Made by a program: the position numbers and the translations under genes | Assembly (NCBI GenBank): GCA_038373885.1 | Contig: JAWZYV010015837.1 | Span: 496,001 to 560,000 of the forward strand | Length of the DNA stretch: 64,000 bases | Direction of reading: 5' to 3' | From: Cheiracanthium punctorium | Taxonomy: Eukaryota > Arthropoda > Arachnida > Araneae > Cheiracanthiidae | In this document: one piece after another, positions 47,962 through 60,339 of the stretch | Numbering within the stretch: the first letter of the stretch is position 1 | Layout: each line of letters opens with the position of its first letter | Notes under the pieces: model-generated | Database searches by the model: none | Told to the model about the DNA's origin: nothing | The model's input: the letters and a program-made list of their open reading frames with translations, nothing else

Positions 47962-49885
47962 TCTCTAACTGCTAACTGGATTTTTACAAATCTTACAAAC
48001 AAAAATGAAATTCTGTTTGTTTGTTTGTGGATTTGAGTTGTATACAAATCCACAAAAATGGACATATCAACCTGAAATTTTGCACAGATATGTAAAATAA
48101 TATAGAATAAATCATAGTCCACTTTAAAACTTTGAAAGTCCACCCGTTAAAGAATAATAATGATTTTTTTTGTTAGTTTATATTTCTAAGATTATTAATT
48201 TTTTATTATAATATCGTGTACATGGGAAATCGGAGTAGGAATGAAATGTTTTATACGCAAAACAATAAGAATTCAAGATTTCCGAGGCTAATATGTAAAT
48301 TTTTTTAGTTTGGCGAAAGAATAAAATGGCTCAAATGCCGATTTTGAGAAAGTGAGTTCTAGCGGTTTGGACAGTTTTCGGCTTGGCGCAATTTATTGAA
48401 AGCTTAAGGAAATAGATTTTTGAAAACAAGTGCAAAGGTTTTATTAGAATACAGAGTTAAATTTTAATGATCCGTGAAGAAATAATGCAGTTATTAAGGG
48501 ATTTCAAGCGATCTAACTTCAGAATTCTCGCCAATTTAGTATATTGATTTAAGTTGGGGGAATTCCGCCAAATTTCAGAAAATTGAAATCTTCTCATTTA
48601 GTACATCGGAGTAACGATGAATAAAACACATTATAGTTGATAATTTTAAAAAAAAATCGGCTGTATTAAGGGATTCCAATTTTCAAATAAATGCGTGCTA
48701 CTCTTTGGCGGTCGAACCATTTCCCATATTGATTGCTGCTAAGTCAATGCTTCGAATGATTCCCTGAAAAAACTCTTGCAAAATGGCGTATGTTGGCACT
48801 TTGGCGAGGCTTAGATTTGAAACTGTATTTTATTTGAGACTGGTATATATAATAACACTGGTTATAGATAAAAATGAATGTTGGTATGTGTTTATGAGGT
48901 TGAAAAACTCCAGCACCGTTGAGCACCGTTGCACGATGAAATTTGGTTCACCTAAGTCTTTTATAATTGAGAAGCTTTTTATGCTATCCGTTTTCCTCTG
49001 ACTTGCCACCAGGTGGCGCAGCAGAACGTCAAATTCTATTCCGTTTAGCCGTTTACTATGCGAATATCGTCCAACCGATTTCGATGAAATTTGGTACACG
49101 CGGATATTAGAGCACGGAGAATATTTTTCAGTATCCATTTTGCTGTAACTTTCCGCTAAATGGCGCTGCAACGCATCAACTTCTATACCGATCGGCATAC
49201 AATTTCTTATACTTACACATTTCAGCACGAAGAATATATTCTAACTGTGTTCCTTTTGATGTTACTCACCACTAGATGGCACTGCAATGCATTATTATTT
49301 TAACTCTCCACTAGATGACGCTGCAGCCGGATAAATTCTTGACCATTCAAACGGTCGCTATGAAAATCAGTATACATAGCTATTTGAACAATGAGAATGT
49401 TTTGGCGTTATCCATTTTGCTATAACTGGCCACTTGACGGCACTGTAGCAAATCATTACTTTAATTAACCACTAGATGGCGCTGCAGTGTATCACTTCTT
49501 GACTGTGCAACCGACCGCTATGAAAATAGGTATACATAGATATTTGTACACGGGGAAGAGTTTCGCGTTAGATGTCGCGTCAACACATGAACTTCGGGGC
49601 TGTCCAGCCGATCGCCCTGAAATTTCGTATTCATCGATATCTGAATGCGAAAATATTTTCGCCGTATCCGTTTTGCTAAAACTCGCCACTAGATTGCGCT
49701 ACGCCGCATGGACTTCTGCGCCGTACAAACGATTGCCTTGAAATTCGGTATGCATGGTTATTGAACACAATATAATGCGATATCCATTTTGCTATATCTC
49801 TTTATTACAATGAATAGTAATCACCACAAATCGTAATATAAAAAAGTCCATTCATTCCCGTGCGAAGAACGGGTACTTCAGCTAG
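47962..49885 (+). mobile_element. Helitron-like element with repeated CCACTAGATGGCGC motifs
   Basis: The 3' end is clear: hairpin CCCGT-GCGAAGA-ACGGG (49858-49872), then TACTTCAGCTAG ending at 49885, then T. The likely 5' end is A|TCTCTAACTGC at 47962. Inside, 49005-49740 carries diverged repeats with the core CCAC(T/C)AG(A/G)TGGC at about 49007, 49268, 49304, 49470 and 49685. Non-autonomous; no Rep/helicase seen. Confidence 0.65.
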
Positions 49886-49886
49886 T

Positions 49887-51269
49887 TATTGATATATTTG
49901 GCGATTCTTCCTTGCTCCTATCGCAAAGTTGGCTTATTCTGTTCCCAACAACAAAGACAACTTTTGCGCTTACTCTGTTGTTGGGACAACACCTTTTTGC
50001 GTCACTTAATACTTTTGTCTCCGGTGCAGAAGCCGTGTGTTTTCTTGCTATGCTACCATCTACCGTTCTAATTGCTTTTTTTACCTTAACTAAACTACAT
50101 TAAAGTTTATCTGATTTGTTCATTTATTGGAGTGAGTGCAAAAACGAGCTTAGGTTTTTGCGAAAGAAAGGTAAGTTTTACGATCACAATGTAATCTCTA
50201 CTAAAATTTTAATTTTTAATATCTCTGCTCAACGACAACATAATACTCACGAAAGTAATATGTCGTTTTTGCAATTAACGTTGTCTTTGTGATTCTTACC
50301 AGGTAAGGTATGTAATTCTAATATCCGTGCTATGTACTATTCAGCTACATGAAATGTCTCCTTAAGTGTAAATAACTGCAGGGCAAGTACATGACACAGA
50401 TAAAGAAAAAAACTACTAGATCTACCTGCTAAATAATAACAAAATTACATTTCTTTTGAATTGTGTCACTTTTTGTGCAGGCAAACAATACGTAAAAATC
50501 ACCATCGCATTTTCTATGGTACAGTGAGACTTGTTGAATTCGTTTTTCAATTCAGCACACACAAAAATGCACATTTTCATCGAATTTCAGTTAAAGTATT
50601 ATGTATATGGATCGTTAGGGAATGTACATAGAAAAAATTAAATTTGAGTAAATACATATAGAAAACATTAAGCCATATATGGAAATAATTTGTGTCCTAT
50701 ATATATTTTTCAATTACAATATATCAGTTTTTAATCAAAATTAAACGTAACAGCATGATTATGAAATGCGATAATTTTGAGACTGTGAAAAAATATTATT
50801 ATATTTTATTAATTGGATATTTTGCAATCGCATTATCATTTTTCTCAGATGTATAACTGTATGCAAATTCAATGCTTATCAAAATATATATTTATGTAGC
50901 CTTAGTTCCAGCCAGAGACAAAAACTTATAAGTAACTTAAAAGTTCCTTAGGTTTATAATTATGAGTTCCGTTCCGTCACAAGGGTTAAATTTTTGGTAG
51001 AACTATATATCGTTGGTGATATTGTTACTTAAAGTATTTCGTATAATTGACGATTTATTAAAATTTAATAAATGTGAAAAATAATCCGACATGTAAAGTG
51101 TTTAGGACACTATATTAATGGTGGTGTGTGGTAATATAGATAAATATATTATTCTTTCATATACTAATGATCCAGATAAAAAAAATGCATAAAGCTAGTG
51201 AGTCTAGGAAATTTCTACAAGAAATGGTGTTTAATAGAAATTTACAAAAATAATAGTTAAAAAGAAATA
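49887..51269. other. AT-rich non-coding sequence
   Basis: No supported gene or element. Confidence 0.5.
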
Positions 51270-52678
51270 CACTGCTGGCCACCCAAATTGCAACACCAAG
51301 AAAAACAAGAGATATCACAACAAAATTTATTGTGTAGATAACATGTTGACCAAGTAACAAATGATTAAATTTACAGCATTCTATGAAGCGTGGTTCCTGC
51401 CAAAATCAGTACCCAGAGTAGCCGCCGTTGTTGGAGATCACAGCTGCCACACGCCTCGGCATTGATTCAAAGAGACTTTGAATGTGTTCTTGGGGTACAG
51501 CAGACCAAGCAGCTTCCACACGTTGCCAAAGTTGATCTGGTGTGACAGCTGGGGATGAACTCTGGGTCAGTCGTTGAGCAACCATGGACCACATGTTTTC
51601 TATCGGCGAAAGATCCGGAGAGCGCGCCGGCCAGGGAAGCAATTCAATCTGGTGATTGACGAAGAACCCTTGGACAATGCGTGCCACGTGTGGCCGTGCA
51701 TTATCCTGCTGAAATATGGCTGTTGGCAAGCCCTGAAGGTAAGAAAGGACAACTGGCTCCAACACCTCGGAGATGTAGCGCTGGCTGGTTAAAGTACCGG
51801 CAATGCGTACTAGAGGAGTGCGAGAGAGATATCCGATACCGCCCCATACCATAATACCCGGTGCAGGACCAGTGTGACGGTGCATAATGCAGCTGTTCAG
51901 CATCCTCTCTCCACGGTGTCTCCAGACTCGAATCCGACCGTCGTGGTGTTGCATACAGAAGCGTGACTCGTCAGTAAAGAGAATTTCATTCCATTCTGTC
52001 GTCCACATCCTTCTTTCATCGCACCATTGGCGGCGGAGACGTCTGTGGTTCCGCGTCAGAGGTAGACAAAGCAACGGACGTCTTGCGGACAGACCATTCT
52101 GCTGTAAACGACGTCGAATGGTACGCGCAGACACTGGATGATGCGTTACAGACTGAATCTGCTGTGATATGGTTCGTGATGTGACTGAGCGGTCCGTCAC
52201 TGCCATGCGTACAATCTGCCTGTCATCACGTGACGTGGTGCACTGCGGTCGATGCGGTCGATCACGTCTGTCCGTCGTACCCTCCTGCACCCAACGATCA
52301 CATATCCGCATCACAGTTGTTTGGTTTCGTCCAATACGACGACCGATTTCCCTGAAAGATAACCCACAATCTCGGTATGCCACTATCCTTCCTCTGTCAA
52401 ACTCGGATACTTGATCAAAAGATGATCGTTGTTTCCTACGAGGCATAATTTATCGTTTTTTTGAAAAAAAAGCAAGAAAAACACAATTGCTGTACTTGAA
52501 ACCGTCGAAATCTCCAAGCCTTAAATAGCGCTTTGAGGTGGCGCCACAGGCGCGCTTGATGTGCGTCTGCGCTGAAATTCTAATCATTTGCATATCTCAC
52601 CTCAGCTAATGCATGTTGTAAATTTCATATTATTTGCATGCTTCCTTCAGGGTGTTGCATTTACGATGGCCAGCAGTG
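51270..52678 (-). mobile_element. Intact Tc1-family transposon
   Basis: Terminal inverted repeats begin CACTGCTGGCCA(C/T)C and share AAAT(T)GCAACACC, flanked by a TA duplication (51268-51269 and 52679-52680). The 1409 bp hold one uninterrupted transposase gene. Length and layout are normal for Tc1 elements. The untranslated margins (about 136 bp and 232 bp) and intact gene suggest recent arrival. Confidence 0.95.
51406..52446 (-). CDS. Tc1 (Tcb-like) transposase, DD34E, full length
   Basis: 346 residues from ATG 52446 to TGA 51406, with no stops. The N-terminal paired-type HTH region (about 10-55) includes YRDCGLSFREIGRRIGRNQ, then a GRP-like basic segment and a second HTH ('SARTIRRRLQQNGL'). 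The catalytic core shows FTDESRF (first Asp), QQDNARPH (second Asp) and SPDLSPIENMW (Glu), with exactly 34 residues between the second Asp and the Glu. The enzyme cuts and pastes its element at TA sites. All catalytic residues are present, so it could be active (inference). Very similar Tcb-type transposases are abundant in spider genomes. Confidence 0.96.
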   Translation of the reverse strand: MPRRKQRSSFDQVSEFDRGRIVAYRDCGLSFREIGRRIGRNQTTVMRICDRWVQEGTTDRRDRPHRPQCTTSRDDRQIVRMAVTDRSVTSRTISQQIQSVTHHPVSARTIRRRLQQNGLSARRPLLCLPLTRNHRRLRRQWCDERRMWTTEWNEILFTDESRFCMQHHDGRIRVWRHRGERMLNSCIMHRHTGPAPGIMVWGGIGYLSRTPLVRIAGTLTSQRYISEVLEPVVLSYLQGLPTAIFQQDNARPHVARIVQGFFVNHQIELLPWPARSPDLSPIENMWSMVAQRLTQSSSPAVTPDQLWQRVEAAWSAVPQEHIQSLFESMPRRVAAVISNNGGYSGY

Positions 52679-52680
52679 TA

Positions 52681-54660
52681 GTTTAACTATAAATCGAGAA
52701 GCCTTTCATTTTGTCTGATACATTATAATTTTCCTTAACAATCATATTTTTTATGCTGTGATTTCTTCAGTCAAATTTACTATTTTGAGAGAAAATTTGA
52801 GCTTCAGGCATTATTTCATTATGTTTCTAAAATAATTTAAGTTTCCATTTTATTTTTATTTCTGTGTGTTACCAAAAAAAGCAAAATAAGTTTTATGATA
52901 AATGTTTAGATTAATTTAGTTTTTTTATGTTTCTGTGCTTTATGTAAAAATTCCAAAATGTAAATTTTCAATTGATTTTTAACAGAAACATTTTGATAAA
53001 AGGAATCACAGGCAGAAAAATTAACTAAGTGTATTCCTTCAGTGAAATATCTTATTTTTTGCTGTAAGAAAAAATGTAAAATCATTTTAAGAGATTTAAT
53101 TTTTCGACGGAACCTAATAAAAAATATTTTTATATGAAAGCTTTTGCTTAACATTTCTGTAAAGTATTTTAGAGTATGTAATACTTTAGAGAAGTATAAA
53201 TAATTTCTTTTAGGTTTTATTTCGAATAAAAAATACTATTTATAATGAATTTTTAAAATATTTATGTGATAATTGAATTTCAAGTAAATGCAGCATTTCC
53301 AGTTATACGTAAAATATTCTGAAAGTAATAGGAAGCTTTAATGTAGGATAAAATGTGCTATAGAGCGCAGGAGAATTTTTTCTTTATCAAATAGTTTGAA
53401 ACAGATTACACAGTTTCATGAATTTAAATGTTCCCTTTATCTTCGAAAGTACTTTGATATAAAAGCATCAAAATTCTTTTTTTTATAATATTCTGTAAAG
53501 ATCATATTTTTATGAGTACCACTTTAGCAAATAGCTCTTTGATTTTTCTCCCGAAAAGAAAAGAAATACATCTTTTAAAAAGTAAGTATACTGTGTATTT
53601 CAAGAAGTTATATTTCATCGAATGGCTCAAAGATTTGCAGTAACCATTTATTAAATTCATTTTTATAGCTATTCGAAAGATCAAAAGAGATAACTTATTC
53701 AATAACATTTCATTTTTGATGGTCTTAGATATCAAAACCCTTGAAGGAAGATTAAAGAATTTGAAGAAATTATGAGTTGTCTAATTTTTTTAATCAAAGT
53801 AAGCACTTTGTTCGAGTCTCAAAGTATTATTTATTTCATATATACAATGAACTTTTACCTAGAATTCTCATGTACATATATTTAATTCTTTAGCAATAAA
53901 ATTCACCTGCACCTTTATAATATAAAAAACAAAATGTTTGCTAAGTCATTGCTGAAATTTTTCATTTATTTAAATATTTTTTAGCAAAGAAATGTGATTT
54001 TATTTAAATTCATTGATTAACGTTGAACAATATTACCAGAGGTGAGTGAATATAGTTGGCTGTAGAGCAACTAATATTGAAAGTCATATACACTACTAAA
54101 TTTAAAGAACAGACATAGGCTAATTTGCAGAAGAAGACATCAAGTGGGGGGAGAGAATAATTGTTAATTTTCATCAGATATGAGAAAGTAACGTTTGTTA
54201 GAATAGTAATTTATCGGTAATTTATTTTGTTAGCATCTCGTTCATAAAACGAAATGTTACTACGTTCGTCTTAAAAAATAAATAACTAAATAAATAATAC
54301 GACACAATTATTACCTACAGGAATACAAAATCTGACAACGCTTCAAGAAGCTACATTTTAAACAAATGCAAAATACTATGGGGACTTCTGTTGGATGCAA
54401 TTACTATTATTTCACATTTTTAGAATTGATCTGAATATAAGAAGCGGAAATGCTATAGCTTTCTGGACAGGGAAGTTTGACCACGTGTAAACAGGCCATT
54501 TAATGAACAGTATCTGATGTTAATGAATATTTGAAAACATAGTGCTTTATTAATCAACGACAGAAACTTTTTTTTCTTTTTGAAAATAGAAAGAACGTAT
54601 CAATTTTAGTAATTATAAAAAGTCTGCATGAAAGTATTCTCTTCTCGCTTAATCAAAAAG
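52681..54660. other. AT-rich non-coding sequence
   Basis: No supported gene or element. Confidence 0.5.
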
Positions 54661-54664
54661 TCAA

Positions 54665-54920
54665 ACGTTGGCGCAACAACCCCTCTGCGGGGACAAGTTC
54701 TACGATGCCCAACCACGGGCTCTGGGGTGCGGATGCAAATGCCTCGGTCAGGTGGTCAGCTTGACGCGTAGCCCCCAGTGTTTTACCCCAAGCGAGGTCC
54801 CCATTTTATCTACCCACTCAAGGGTTAAAAGTCTGAGTCGACCTTTTCCAGCCTGGGATTCGAACCCCAACGGTGAGACGGCAGCGCGGTACGCTAACCA
54901 TTACACCACTCTGCTTCACT
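54665..54920 (-). mobile_element. tRNA-derived SINE
   Basis: On the minus strand the head (about 54916-54850) has an A-box-like TGGTGTAATGGTTAGCGTACC and a B-box GGTTCGAATCC, as in a tRNA promoter. A non-tRNA body follows down to about 54665 with GGGGTAAAACACTGGGGG and CCCCGCAGAGGGGTTG blocks. The tRNA arms do not fold into a clean cloverleaf and the tail continues, so this is a retroposed SINE, not a tRNA gene. Confidence 0.75.
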
Positions 54921-55165
54921 TCGCACGTAATACATTTGTTTAATATTTCTATTTGAGTTTGAATTAAGCTGTACTAGATCAGTGCGCTTTATACTAACTA
55001 ATCCAGATTCAATCTAGAGTATGATAAGCAAAAGAATAAAGTACTGAAAGGAAAAGACACTCGTCACTTTTGCAAGAAACTCACGTTCTTTGCAAAAATT
55101 TTATATATTTAAGAATATAGATAACTTGGAAAATCATAAAATAAACATAAAATGTCTTGCCTTTG

Positions 55166-55219
55166 ATGTAATCAAGAGCACTGGCCATGGCGCTTAGAAG
55201 CTGGATCTAGACTGTTCTT
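55166..55219. repeat. Conserved 54-bp repeat, copy 1
   Basis: Shares ACTGGCCATGGCGCTTAGAA and CTGGATCTAGACTGTTCTT with 57284-57337, with few differences. Family unknown. Confidence 0.7.
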
Positions 55220-55484
55220 TGTGGGAAAGAGATCTGCATTAGAGATAGATGGCGACAACGAGTCTGGAAAAATGACGTTATTCATGAATAGAGCACAAAA
55301 GGCCGGATAGTGAAATTTAAATTTTCAGCCTGGATCATAAAAAAGCCACGACAATAGTACAGTGCGGTGAAATAAGCCAGTCCCAGAGGTGGAGAGGTCA
55401 ACCAATGAGATGGAAGAATAAATAAAAAACGGGACTGAAAATGACCAATGGAAAGAAGGTGGAATCTACCTCGAGAGTTAAGAG

Positions 55485-56390
55485 CAGTGGTTCCCAACCT
55501 TTGTTTAATCGCGACCCCTTTTAGATTTTTCAAAAGTTTTCGCAACCCCCCCCCCTCCCATCCGCCATGTTTGACCAATAGAAAAATTAATAATGAAAAA
55601 ATATATCTTGAAATTTAGAATTGATATCTTTTAAACAGATACTGATTATTAAAAGTATGATTGAGGTTGAATTTGACTGACAAGTTTTTTTCTATTCTTG
55701 GCTGAATATTGGTCAAAGCCAACCGCATGTCATATTAGACATCTAATTTATTACTGGCTTTTGTCTTAATCTGCAAAAGAGTTGAAAATCAAACTTCACG
55801 CAGGTAAGTGTGGATGCAAATGGCGTAAACATTTGACACGAAAGCTCAGAAATTATCGGATATGAGCAACGCACAGCACACCAAATTGAGTTAACGGTTC
55901 TTCTTGGTATAAATCACTTGCGGAGGAATCATTTTGCAAATTCAAAAATTCACCCTGCACTTCCTCAGGAAGATTGGGAAAATCTAGAGATGTGTGAAAT
56001 GGATTTCGCACGAGTGCAACCTCTTGTTCATCAAACTCTGGGAAATATCTTTGAATTTCAGATTCAAGGGCTTCAAGGTGGCTACTAATTACCCCCTTTA
56101 AATTAATTGCAATTCCTATTTCCGATTCTTCTGTCTTAATGCACATGTTCTCAAGCATTAGTTAACACTCCTAGATTCACCGACGTCAGTTTTTGTAGCT
56201 TTGATACAAAAGCGCTGACGAGAATAAGAATTTTTTCTTTCCAAAGGAAAGGGGAGAAATGGTGTCTCATGCCAAAGAAACGTGAAAATAGTTTACTATT
56301 AATTTTCTACAAAAGCGGTTTGCGGCGACCCCTCGAAAAAGGGCATGGCGACCCACTTGGGGGTCGCGACCCCCCGGTTGGGAACCACTG
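55485..56390. mobile_element. hAT (Charlie/ZBED5-like) non-autonomous element
   Basis: Perfect terminal inverted repeats CAGTGGTTCCCAACC and GGTTGGGAACCACTG, with a perfect 8-bp target duplication GTTAAGAG (55477-55484 and 56391-56398). A transposase fragment lies inside (55853-56158). Confidence 0.92.
55853..56158 (-). pseudogene. Fragment of a ZBED5-like hAT transposase
   Basis: 101 residues on the minus strand, with LEALESEIQRYFPEF, LVRNPFH, LPEEVQGEFLNLQND and DLYQEEPLTQF in order. This matches the central part of the hAT transposases related to vertebrate ZBED5/FAM200. The frame goes out of family at GVLCVAHIR and stops. The N-terminal BED finger and the C-terminal domain are missing, so the element cannot move itself. 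Confidence 0.75.
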
Positions 56391-56775
56391 GTTAAGAGAT
56401 AAAGAAGGAAAAATTCCTTCACCGGACTGAATACCAAAAGGCGGGAATTTTTTTGTGAGTTCCCGAATAACTCGAGACGATTAAAAGGTATCCTTGAAAA
56501 ATTACGATGATGAACGATTAAAAGGTATCCTTACCTATGCGCCCGGCGTCAAGAGGCCGTCCTGGGTCAACTTGCTTTGGTTATCGCAGTGCTAAATCAT
56601 CGTAGCTGCCAAGACCAGAGCAGAGCATTCATTATTTCACTGGTACTGTGATAAATTAATGAAAGCGCAATAAGGAACCGCACAACTACCATCTCTTGAC
56701 TGATGTCTCTACCCTGTAACTATCCCCAGATATGACTTTTTATTTCAGTCGAAAAAAATCTCGGTCTGCCCTACA

Positions 56776-56864
56776 GCATATTCTAAGAACAGTATTTTCT
56801 CCTAGAACATATTTTAAGAACAGTATTCTCTCCTAGATCATATTCTAAGGACGTATTCTCTCGA
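56776..56864. repeat. Tandem repeat, about three units of 32 bp
   Basis: Units read CATATTCTAAGAACAGTATT followed by CTCTCCTAGA, with decay in the third. A shorter direct repeat (CGATTAAAAGGTATCCTT) lies just before, at about 56478 and 56515. Confidence 0.7.
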
Positions 56865-57283
56865 CAAACATTAATCTAGAGAATTCTCCCCTTCACAATC
56901 TAAAAAATGTATCAATTAAGTCAGTGTGTTGGTAAATGGAAAGTTGATTCAAAAAGTCGATTAATGAGTCAGAAAATATTTTACCATTTTAATGTAAACA
57001 AGTCGAAGTACAAAATAGATGAATAAAGCTGGATTGATCAGATATTTAGAGTAGTTCTTAGTCCATTTCTTTCAGAAAAATTCATATTTTTAGGAATGAA
57101 GAATTGCAGCAGAAGCTTATTGAAGGGGCCTTAATTGGGGAGCCATACTTGCACAGGTAGGTGAATTTAGGGTTACTAAGGGCAACAACATTGCGATCAA
57201 TTACAAAGAAATTCCTGGGTTAGTTATCTAAAAGTGGATTTTTAAATACCGCGACATAGTAGTAGCACCATACCACACTATAG

Positions 57284-57337
57284 ACGTAATTAAGAATACT
57301 GGCCATGGCGCTTAGAAACTGGATCTAGACTGTTCTT
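57284..57337. repeat. Conserved 54-bp repeat, copy 2
   Basis: Same orientation as 55166-55219, 2.1 kb away. Outside the 54 bp the flanks do not match. Confidence 0.7.
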
Positions 57338-58714
57338 GACGTTGAGGAAAATACTGGAAATTGGACTATTAATCTTATTGGCGCCCTCAGATATATTCCA
57401 CAATATATCACTAATAGCATTTTATAATCATCCATCTTTTCTTTCAAAACATTTTCGTTCATGTAGTTAAGCATACAGGCCCTAATTTCTGAATCTATCA
57501 TAAACGTGATGCTATTTATGTAACATGAGTCAACAGAAAATTTCTAGAATGAAGGAAAAGTTCCTTCACGAATTATAAAAATTTAGGAAAAGTTTCGTTT
57601 TATAAATCATTCTTCACATAACTTTAGACATATTTTTTTTACTTAATCTCTAATAATTATGTTAAACCTAGATTTCTATTAAAAAAATAGTAAAACGATT
57701 TTGTTTTACCAGATTCAAGCGAAACTGATTGAATTTCGGTGTTTTGTGTATAAGAATAAACAATACGAAACGGAATGATTTATTAAATTTTTTGACACAA
57801 TGTTTCTTTTCTATTTTAACTCCAGCTTTTATATTCACTAAAAACACATTTCAATTCTCATCTTTTTTCGATATAAATCTTCACACTCAATTAAATTTAT
57901 CTCAAATAAATATTCCAACTTTCGTCTTTAATAATTCACTTTACATTATTTCACATGTGTTGGACATAAACCATTTCACTTGAAAAAAGAAAACTTTTTT
58001 CAACATACATTAATTTTATTCTGTTATTTTTCAATTATTACTGAAAGAAAAGAGGAAAAATAAAGATCACTACCGATTATTCTTTTTTTACGCACCGTTT
58101 CCTAAACTGCTGATTTTTCTTGTGTTATTTTATTCTCTCAAATTTCACCGTATTTACATTAAGTGTTAGGCATCGTTTTGTTCCAGATATTTTAATTATT
58201 TGTTTATTTTTTTATCTACTGATTGAAGGAGAGGATTGTAAAATAATGATTTATTCTTTATTCGTGATTTATTGTGTTTATTAAGTAAAATATATCTTTC
58301 ACCAAAATGTATTCAGAAGTATTTATTTAATTTTTAATAATTATATTGTATACGAATTATGATGCCATAATTAATACATGTTATGAAACGAAGATAAAGA
58401 TAAATTTTTTTTTTGTACAAATTAGCTTTAGTATTTGCAATTTAAAATTTTAGTATTAATTGTTTGCCAGCATTTTCAGTAATTTACTTTCTTGCCATCT
58501 TTGAAAATTTATTTATTTTGTTATCTCACTGAGAATATACGTTCCTTATGTACAGTTCCTAGCCATATTAATTTATCACCAGCAGATAGATAATTTAAAG
58601 ATATATCATATTAAAGTATTGCAATTATGAAAAAAAATAATATGATATTTTTATGTACATGCTTCAGGTATTCTGGATGCATTTGTGCTATTTTTACAGC
58701 TATTTATGAATGAA
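57338..58714. other. AT-rich non-coding sequence
   Basis: No supported gene or element. Confidence 0.5.
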
Positions 58715-59616
58715 GGGGAAGGTGACCCAAAATGAACCTAGCGGACAAAACCATCCACATGTTTTCTTACAGACATGCAGCGCTATCTACCAGGTAGCAC
58801 ATAAACTAGCTGTGCCAAGTCAAGAAGCAATGGTGGTATTTAAGAAATGAGTGTTACGTGTTTGTGTAGAATTCTTCAAAAAACTGGATTTATCACATAT
58901 CTTATAAGGTATGCACTAACTTTCTATTTATTTAGAGTCTTTAGTGTGCTAGTGTGCAGAAATATGACTTGTTTTACTCAATAGAGTATGTTTTTAGATG
59001 GGGATTACACTTTCTAAGTTTGTTGTGTTTCTCGGCTTCTTCCAGTGACCTAAAATGGGAAGACATACTGCCGGGTTGCCTTTCAGTTGATCCCTCAACT
59101 GAAAAAACTTCAGTACCGGGTATTAGGAGTCATGGCAGCATTTCAACAGTTCTAGAAATGCGTGACTCCCCATTACAGTATTTAATTTATTTCTGCGTTT
59201 CTTGTAGGCCAAAGTTTTTGAATTATAATTTTGAGATATTCCATGTTATTGTTTGTGACAATTTTTTTTTAAATTTTCATAAAATAAATCACGCACACTA
59301 TGTGATTGTAAAATTAATTTTATTTCATTATGTATAGTCATAATTGCTTGAATCTTTTATTTTGCCGATAGAAAAAATTTTAAAATTATTTTCTATGAAG
59401 GATCATTCTGCCCTTGTGTTGAGGTAAAATTACCCTTTAAACACTTTCTAAAAGTTCTATTTTTTTCTCATTACTCATTTTAAATTTTCATTGAAATATG
59501 TTTATGGTGCTAAATACGGCGTAAAATATGATAGCAAACGGTAAGTTTTATTTAAACATTTGTGTTATTTCTTTCATGTTTTAAACTTAAGGGGATAATT
59601 TTGGGCAACCTTCCCG
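58715..59616. mobile_element. GGGGAAGGTG(G)CCC element, copy 2
   Basis: Left end GGGGAAGGTGACCCAAAATG; the right end read inward is GGGAAGGTTGCCCAAAAT. Same internal blocks and order as 19022-19857. Target duplication unclear. No intact transposase. Confidence 0.65.
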
Positions 59617-60339
59617 TATGTTTGAACTATAAGTGAGCGAACAAGATGTCTTAGGTATCCAAGTAATAAGTGATAGAGTGAGTCCCAACTAAATAAAGCC
59701 GCCTTGATTGTGTGTCGTAACTGGATGCGAAGCCGTCGAATAAGAACGAAGCAAATATACTAAGACAGTATACACAGAAATACCTATTTAGAAGGAAAAA
59801 TCCCACTCTCTGCCCCACCTGGACAGAAATAAACAATAAATGTGTAAAAAAAAAAGAGAGATAAAAGTTCCCCCGAAATAAAGCCAGGAATGTTACTAGA
59901 CAACATATTCCCCATGTTTATTTATGAATATTCGATGTGGCATATCATTTACTTATCCTTCGGGCATGGTATCATCAGTATTATCCCAGTGTTCAAAGAT
60001 GGCGGCCTTCAATTCTGCCACAAACTGAAACTGTCTGACATTTTCATATACATCATTACTGAAGATAGTCCGCGCATTTTCTTTGGGGGTGAGATTAAGC
60101 TAAAAGGAAACGACACTTCATTATACATAACTTATTACCGAAAAATCATTTGCAAGAGGCTTTTGCAACGCGAATGGGTCGTTGTCCTGATGGAAAATCA
60201 AACTTTGACACCAGTTCTAACTGCAAATCGACAGTAAAGGGGTTTCTAGCATTTACTGGTAATCAGTAGCTTTTATATGGAATGAAGGAAAAGTCAATTT
60301 ATGTTTACTAAAGCGTAAAGCCTCTCCACACTGTATATA

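Noticed and set aside
51574..52414. Plus-strand frames antisense to the transposase
   Set aside because: They are shadows of the intact Tc1 transposase.
54850..54920. A functional tRNA gene
   Set aside because: A and B boxes are present, but the cloverleaf arms do not pair well and a SINE body continues.
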